This document shows, in pieces, positions 22,018 through 22,164 of a DNA stretch of 22,164 bases. The stretch is from assembly GCA_902478605.1 (NCBI GenBank), contig CABSLQ010000049.1:1-22164 (forward strand), read 5' to 3'. The position numbers were made by a program, and so were the translations under genes. Origin of the DNA: an uncultured Oscillospiraceae bacterium. GTDB taxonomy: Bacteria > Bacillota > Clostridia > Oscillospirales > Acutalibacteraceae. Within the stretch, counting starts at the first letter, position 1; the number at the start of each line of letters is the position of its first letter. A model generated the notes under the pieces. It saw only the letters and a program-made list of their open reading frames with translations, did no database searches and had not been told where the DNA came from.

Positions 22018-22164
22018 TCATGGGTATGCAGTGTAAAGGTACCTACCGTACCAAGCGTATACGGACGCAAATAAGCGCAATTTTATAAACACCCCTATAA
22101 CCGCCAAATACATTTCCAGTCTGGTGCGTCGAAAGCCGTTCTTGTCTTTCGGGAAGATACCCAA
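22018..22164 (-). CDS. Possible 3' end of another gene (partial, uncertain)
   Basis: One minus-strand frame is open from the window edge for 48 codons to TGA 22018-22020. It reads 'LGIFPKDKNGFRRTRLEMYL' then a hydrophobic and Tyr-rich end. The stop lies just before the RBS of the DUF1538 gene, as expected for an operon neighbour. I do not recognise the sequence, and the AT-rich composition could equally mark a promoter region. A 48-codon open frame can arise by chance. Confidence 0.25.
   Translation of the reverse strand: MGIFPKDKNGFRRTRLEMYLAVIGVFIKLRLFASVYAWYGRYLYTAYP

Noticed and set aside
1..22164. CRISPR array, tRNA/rRNA genes, insertion sequences
   Set aside because: I saw no regularly spaced repeats, cloverleaf with conserved arms, rRNA signature or transposase motif on either strand.

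Overview
The window reads as a GC-rich chromosomal segment of an anaerobic Firmicute, most like an Oscillospiraceae/Ruminococcaceae-type gut clostridium. The reasons are strong GGAGG-type ribosome binding sites, GTG and TTG starts, a TasA/camelysin-like exported protein, a DUF1538 plus P-II pair, and TagGH/Wzm-Wzt-like polysaccharide export genes. The species assignment is inference. All genes except the first lie on the minus strand.

Layout. (1) 2-1153 (+): 3' part of a secreted TasA-like/beta-helix protein, ending at a strong bidirectional hairpin (1298-1344). (2) 1397-5089 (-): a two-gene glycosidase operon, a GH78 alpha-L-rhamnosidase-like gene broken by one extra base in a seven-C run, followed by a GH32-like glycosidase. 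A near-perfect palindrome sits just upstream. (3) 5137-5298 (-): a consensus sigma-70-type promoter and an intrinsic terminator about 130 nt apart enclose a structured stretch with no convincing gene, so a small RNA or attenuated leader. (4) 5407-6234 (-): a SpoU/TrmH rRNA methyltransferase with its own promoter. (5) 6397-19426 (-): an eleven-gene, tightly packed polysaccharide locus ending in a strong terminator. (6) 19780-21999 (-): a DUF1538 membrane protein and a tandem P-II protein. (7) 22018-22164 (-): a possible 3' end of another gene.

The polysaccharide locus is the most interesting part. In transcription order it encodes a GT4, a GT2, a protein with a domain of unknown function ('FLARDG ... 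SGW'), an ABC-2 permease, its ATPase, a HAD hydrolase fused to the same unknown domain, two proteins carrying sialyltransferase-like ED(G/A) and HP motifs, a GT2 fused to a GT32-like region, a CMP-Kdo-synthetase (KdsB)-like cytidylyltransferase, and a DmpG-like pyruvate aldolase fused to a likely MptE/DUF115-type domain. Read together, the aldolase could make a 2-keto-3-deoxy sugar acid, the KdsB homologue could activate it with CMP, the sialyltransferase-like enzymes could transfer it, and the ABC transporter could export the glycan. This would be an ulosonic-acid-containing surface polymer made without the classical KdsA or NeuB enzymes in a probable Gram-positive. The order and motifs are seen directly; the pathway is inference.
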